From positions 1 to 8,952 of the forward strand of contig JAAZLD010000207.1 in NCBI GenBank assembly GCA_012799495.1: a stretch of DNA of 8,952 bases. Reading direction: 5' to 3'. A program made the position numbers and the translations under genes. The notes beneath the pieces are model-generated. The model had not been told where the DNA came from. It saw nothing but the letters and a program-made list of their open reading frames with translations, and did no database searches. Shown here piece by piece: positions 6,950-8,952 of this stretch; positions within the stretch are counted from its first letter, which is position 1, and each line of letters starts with the position of its first letter. This DNA comes from Desulfitobacterium sp. GTDB lineage: Bacteria; Bacillota; Desulfitobacteriia; Desulfitobacteriales; Desulfitobacteriaceae.

Positions 6950-6978
6950 ATTATAAACTATTTAAGAGCTTGTGGGAA
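6950..6978 (-). promoter_or_regulatory. Promoter of the MoeA-like gene
   Basis: A perfect TATAAT (6955-6950) with TTCCCA (6978-6973) 17 bases upstream. The -35 is weak and lies inside one arm of the inverted repeat at 6974-7014, so binding there would be expected to affect initiation. The transcript would start near 6943, exactly where the structured leader begins. Confidence 0.5.
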
Positions 6979-7014
6979 TAAAAATTGTGAAATATATTAT
7001 TTATTTTTATTCCC
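6974..7014. repeat. 12-bp perfect inverted repeat, candidate operator
   Basis: GGGAATAAAAAT (6974-6985) and ATTTTTATTCCC (7003-7014) are perfect 12-base arms around a 17-base AT-rich spacer that holds TGTGA (6986-6990). The right arm overlaps a second palindrome, TCCCTTAGGGA (7011-7021), giving a third GGGA-type half-site. The repeat lies in the divergent region between the MoeA-like and crp-like genes and overlaps the former's -35. No convergent transcript reaches it, so an operator is likelier than a terminator. Confidence 0.5.
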
Positions 7015-7035
7015 TTAGGGAGTATTTAACTACAC

Positions 7036-7060
7036 TTAAGAATTCCAATAGCAATTCTAA
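7036..7060. repeat. Imperfect palindrome upstream of the regulator gene
   Basis: TTAAGAATT and AATTCTAA form arms that differ by one extra A, around an 8-base centre, about 90 bases upstream of the expected crp-like transcript start. It may be an operator, but AT-rich chance is not excluded. Confidence 0.25.
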
Positions 7061-7101
7061 AAATCCATAAGGAAAAATTATCTGGGGAAGGTATTTAAGC
7101 T

Positions 7102-7130
7102 TTGTTTAACGAATTTTACTATGGTATATT
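7102..7130 (+). promoter_or_regulatory. Promoter of the Crp/Fnr-type regulator
   Basis: TTGTTT (7102-7107) and TATATT (7125-7130) are 17 bases apart, with a TG one base before the -10 (extended -10). Transcription would start near 7137, leaving a leader of about 16 bases before the ATG at 7153. This also argues against the in-frame TTG at 7102, which falls in the -35. Confidence 0.6.
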
Positions 7131-7152
7131 GCAAAGAGAAAGTAGGTGTAAA

Positions 7153-7848
7153 ATGTCTATCAATCTAGGTGAAAAGTTTAATGAAAGCAACTTTTGGAGT
7201 AATATGCCAGATTCTTTCTGGGAATATTGTCAAAGACATGGACGTGTACGCCGTTATGCTGCCAAACAATTTCTCTTCTTTTCTGGGGAAGAAGGAAACT
7301 CCGTCTTCTTTTTAATTAAAGGCAGAGTACAACTCCTTTTAATGAGTGAATTCACAGAAAAGATTTATCGTATACTCCAAGGACCTTCCTTTTTTCCAGA
7401 ATCAGTTTTGGATGGAAAAAGCTATCCTTATGGAGCAATTACTGCCGAAGAATCGGAAGTATTTATTATGAGTCGCAATGCTCTTATAAATTATTTAAAG
7501 GAAAACCCTGAGCATCTCTGGCCCTTTTACCAAAGTATGTCTTTAGATTTGCGGCGTGCTTACCGTCAAATCAAAAATATTGCCTTAGGAGATGCTCGAT
7601 CCCGTTTAGGTGCCAAGCTTTTTGCCTTAGCTCATGTTCATGGCAAAAAAGTGAAGGAAGGGGTTTTAATCACTATACCCCTTACTGCTACAGAGTTGGC
7701 TGCCATGTGTAGTCTAGCTAGAGAGTCTGTTAGTAGAATTCTTGGCGAACTAAAAGATTTAAACCTTATCCAAGTTGAAAAAAAGAAAATCGTAATCACC
7801 GATACAGAGGAATTACGTGATTGGATCTCCGAAAGACAAAGCTTATGA
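7153..7848 (+). CDS. Crp/Fnr-family transcription regulator
   Basis: A 231-residue protein with an N-terminal cyclic-nucleotide-binding-like barrel (about 25-120, including FLIKGRVQLLL and FFPESVLDG), a dimerisation helix (about 122-147) and a C-terminal winged helix-turn-helix (about 150-222). The recognition helix reads SLARESVSRILGELK. Aligned with E. coli CRP it keeps Arg, Glu and Arg (R190, E191, R195) at the three base-contacting positions, with the Ser that FNR has in place of CRP's Gly. Only two cysteines exist (C26, C186), so an FNR-type [4Fe-4S] sensor is not expected; the effector is unknown. The organisation resembles the organohalide regulator CprK, but specificity cannot be read. 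The ATG at 7153 has AGGTG 4 bases before it and gives the family length. The 3' end overlaps the convergent sulfite-reductase-like gene by 6 bases; a CRP-like box stands upstream of that gene. Confidence 0.92.
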   Translation: MSINLGEKFNESNFWSNMPDSFWEYCQRHGRVRRYAAKQFLFFSGEEGNSVFFLIKGRVQLLLMSEFTEKIYRILQGPSFFPESVLDGKSYPYGAITAEESEVFIMSRNALINYLKENPEHLWPFYQSMSLDLRRAYRQIKNIALGDARSRLGAKLFALAHVHGKKVKEGVLITIPLTATELAAMCSLARESVSRILGELKDLNLIQVEKKKIVITDTEELRDWISERQSL

Positions 7849-8487
7849 TAAACTAGTTTCTTTTTCTTTTGCTAATCTAGCATCTTTTTCTAGCAAGTAG
7901 TTTTGTCTATCTAAGAACTGACTGAGACGCTCACCTGGCAATGCATCCTTTTGATAAGCTTCCAGAATCTCCTGTACCTTTTCTAAAACTCCCTGAGAGT
8001 CAAGGCCAGTTTCTACTAAACAGGCTAATTGGGGACGTCTTCCTAATCTACCTCCTAAAAGAAGATTCCACCCTCTTTCCCCTGCCACTATTGTTCCTGT
8101 AGGACAATTGCGGAAACAATCTCCACAGCCAATGCATAATCCAGGCTCTAGAATAACTTTATTCTGCCAGAAGAGAGCTTGTTCTCGACAGGCATCGATG
8201 CAGATTTTGCACCCTATACATTCCTCATCAGTAAATTGAGGGTTCACATAACCACTAATCCCAATATCCTTAATTTGAGGTTGGGAGCAACCATTAGGGC
8301 ATCCAGCAAGGGTTATTTTGGGGCGATGATGGTGATGGAGGACTGGAAATAGTTTATTGATCAGCTGATCAAGATCCATGTTTTGTAATATTTCTTCTAA
8401 TTCCTCATATAATGCTGACCAATCTGTGGAAGTCTTGGAGCAGTTTTTACGGCAATGTTCTAATATATAGCTTTTCTTTTTGGTCAT
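7843..8487 (-). CDS. Small sulfite-reductase-like siroheme/2x[4Fe-4S] protein
   Basis: A 214-residue protein. C12-x3-C16 and AGCPNGCSQP with C63-x3-C67 resemble the cysteine pairs that hold the coupled siroheme/[4Fe-4S] centre in sulfite and nitrite reductases, although the classical first pair is C-x5-C. Two ferredoxin motifs follow: C90, C93, C96, C100 and C118, C121, C124, C128, each CxxCxxCxxxC. GWNLLLGGRLGRRPQLA (139-155) matches the reductase C-terminal part. It is much shorter than Dsr or AsrC subunits, lacking most of the N-terminal half, and recalls the small Dsr-like proteins described in methanogens and Clostridia, whose reactions are unproven. A His4 run at 51-54 precedes the GCPNGC motif. 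The ATG at 8487 has GGAGG 5 bases upstream; a TTG at 8499 overlaps that site and is rejected. Sulfite or nitrite reduction, or electron transfer, are possibilities only. Confidence 0.87.
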   Translation of the reverse strand: MTKKKSYILEHCRKNCSKTSTDWSALYEELEEILQNMDLDQLINKLFPVLHHHHRPKITLAGCPNGCSQPQIKDIGISGYVNPQFTDEECIGCKICIDACREQALFWQNKVILEPGLCIGCGDCFRNCPTGTIVAGERGWNLLLGGRLGRRPQLACLVETGLDSQGVLEKVQEILEAYQKDALPGERLSQFLDRQNYLLEKDARLAKEKETSLS

Positions 8488-8523
8488 AATAGCCTCCAAT
8501 TAGTACTATAGCTACTACTTCTG

Positions 8524-8552
8524 ATAATACTACAGATAATAAAAATGGTAAA
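8524..8552 (-). promoter_or_regulatory. Promoter of the sulfite-reductase-like gene
   Basis: TTTACC (8552-8547) and TATTAT (8529-8524) with a 17-base spacer; transcription would start near 8517, about 30 bases before the ATG. The weak -35, flanked by a palindrome and a CRP-like box, suggests an activator-dependent promoter. Confidence 0.5.
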
Positions 8553-8554
8553 TA

Positions 8555-8568
8555 TTTAGCTAGCTAAA
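8555..8568. promoter_or_regulatory. 14-bp perfect palindrome next to the -35, candidate operator
   Basis: TTTAGCTAGCTAAA is a perfect palindrome 2 bases upstream of the proposed -35. Its centre is about 44 bases before the expected transcript start, where many activators touch RNA polymerase. The binding protein is unknown. Confidence 0.45.
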
Positions 8569-8594
8569 GTGTATCATTCTTCTGTTATTCTTAA

Positions 8595-8610
8595 TGTGGC
8601 TTAAGTCACA
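8595..8610. promoter_or_regulatory. CRP-like binding site
   Basis: TGTGGCTTAAGTCACA matches the CRP consensus TGTGA-N6-TCACA at 9 of 10 defined bases and is palindromic apart from one pair. It is centred about 85 bases upstream of the expected start of the sulfite-reductase-like gene and just outside the terminator at 8620-8664. The Crp/Fnr-type protein encoded at 7153-7848 is the obvious candidate to bind it. Confidence 0.5.
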
Positions 8611-8619
8611 GATGAATAG

Positions 8620-8664
8620 AAAAAAGCCAGTTGCTAATTTTCCTATTAGCTAACTGGCTTTTTT
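8620..8664. terminator. Bidirectional rho-independent terminator
   Basis: AAAAAAGCCAGTT (8620-8632) pairs with AACTGGCTTTTTT (8652-8664), and GCTAAT with ATTAGC inside, with one bulged T and a 6-base loop. A and T runs on both sides let it work in either direction. Its main job is to end the M42 peptidase transcript, whose stop codon is 45 bases away. Confidence 0.88.
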
Positions 8665-8708
8665 ATTCTACTCTCTAATCTATATAACCATTGTCTTTAA
8701 TTCGATAT

Positions 8709-8952
8709 TTAGATATCAATGGGACCTTCTAAGAGAGCTAAAAGCAGGCTTAGAGCATTTTCAACATCCTTTTGATCTATTGTTTCCGAGGGACTATGAA
8801 TATAACGAGTGGGAATAGAAATAACTCCTGAAGGAACGCCACCTCTAGAAAGATGAATCGCCCCAGAGTCTGTTCCCCCAAACTCTAATACTTCCCATTG
8901 GAAGGGTATGTTCTTTTTCTGGGCTGTTTCAGCCATCCATTCTTTAATTTTA
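8709..8952 (-). CDS. M42-family aminopeptidase, 3' end only
   Basis: The last 80 residues of a metallo-aminopeptidase of family M42 (glutamyl aminopeptidase/FrvX/YsdC-like, sometimes annotated as endoglucanase), a cytosolic enzyme that trims peptides using two metal ions. Visible family motifs are FGGTDSGAIHLSRGGVPSGV and ISIPTRYIHSPSE, in which the His of RYIHSP is a metal ligand in known structures, followed by a C-terminal helix ending in LLEGPIDI. The frame stays open to the window edge, so the start lies beyond base 8952; an internal ATG at 8936 is not the true start because family sequence continues upstream of it. A strong terminator follows the stop. The family is certain; which peptides it cuts cannot be told from this fragment. 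Confidence 0.93.
   Translation of the reverse strand, partial: KIKEWMAETAQKKNIPFQWEVLEFGGTDSGAIHLSRGGVPSGVISIPTRYIHSPSETIDQKDVENALSLLLALLEGPIDI

Noticed and set aside
7102..7152. N-terminal extension of the Crp/Fnr regulator from a TTG at 7102
   Set aside because: The TTG falls in the -35 of the best promoter, its ribosome binding site spacing is poor, and the ATG at 7153 gives the usual family length.
8357..8372. 16-bp perfect palindrome TTGATCAGCTGATCAA resembling an FNR box
   Set aside because: It lies inside the sulfite-reductase-like coding sequence (codons for LDQLI), and the spacer is 6 bases rather than the 4 of FNR sites, so coding chance is more likely.

Overview
The window looks like chromosomal DNA of a low-GC, Gram-positive anaerobe, most likely a Clostridia member of the Desulfitobacterium/Desulfosporosinus type. 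The grounds are AT-rich intergenic DNA, strong AGGAGG-type ribosome binding sites, sigma-A-like promoters, and a gene set typical of such organisms: pyruvate kinase, an M42 peptidase, a NifX-like protein, a MoeA-like protein, a small siroheme/ferredoxin protein and a Crp/Fnr regulator. The genus is an inference. No RNA gene, CRISPR array, insertion sequence or phage gene was seen.

Left part (1-3309), all on the minus strand: the first 412 codons of pyruvate kinase, running off the left edge; a 366-residue ATPase of unknown role with two P-loops; an unrecognised 41-residue basic protein followed by a good terminator; and a 140-residue NifX-family protein with a strongly His/Cys-rich tail.

Middle (3446-6943): a strong promoter drives a two-gene plus-strand operon, a MoxR-type AAA+ ATPase followed by a CoxE-like protein with a VWA metal site. 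In other bacteria such pairs mature or load metal-containing enzymes. Facing them, only 8 bases away, is a minus-strand MoeA-like molybdopterin-binding protein with a four-cysteine tail. It is preceded by a leader that folds into three successive hairpins and may be a molybdenum-cofactor-type riboswitch. NifX-like, MoxR/CoxE and MoeA-like genes together suggest metal or molybdenum cofactor handling, but no molybdoenzyme structural gene lies in the window.

Right part (6950-8952): a control region rich in inverted repeats separates the MoeA-like gene from a plus-strand Crp/Fnr regulator. The regulator converges on, and overlaps by 6 bases, a minus-strand gene for a small sulfite-reductase-like protein. 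Upstream of that gene are a plausible promoter, a 14-bp perfect palindrome touching its -35 side, and a near-consensus CRP box. The neighbouring regulator has the residues expected to read that box, so a local regulatory circuit is a reasonable hypothesis. A bidirectional terminator then separates this unit from the 3' end of an M42 aminopeptidase gene.
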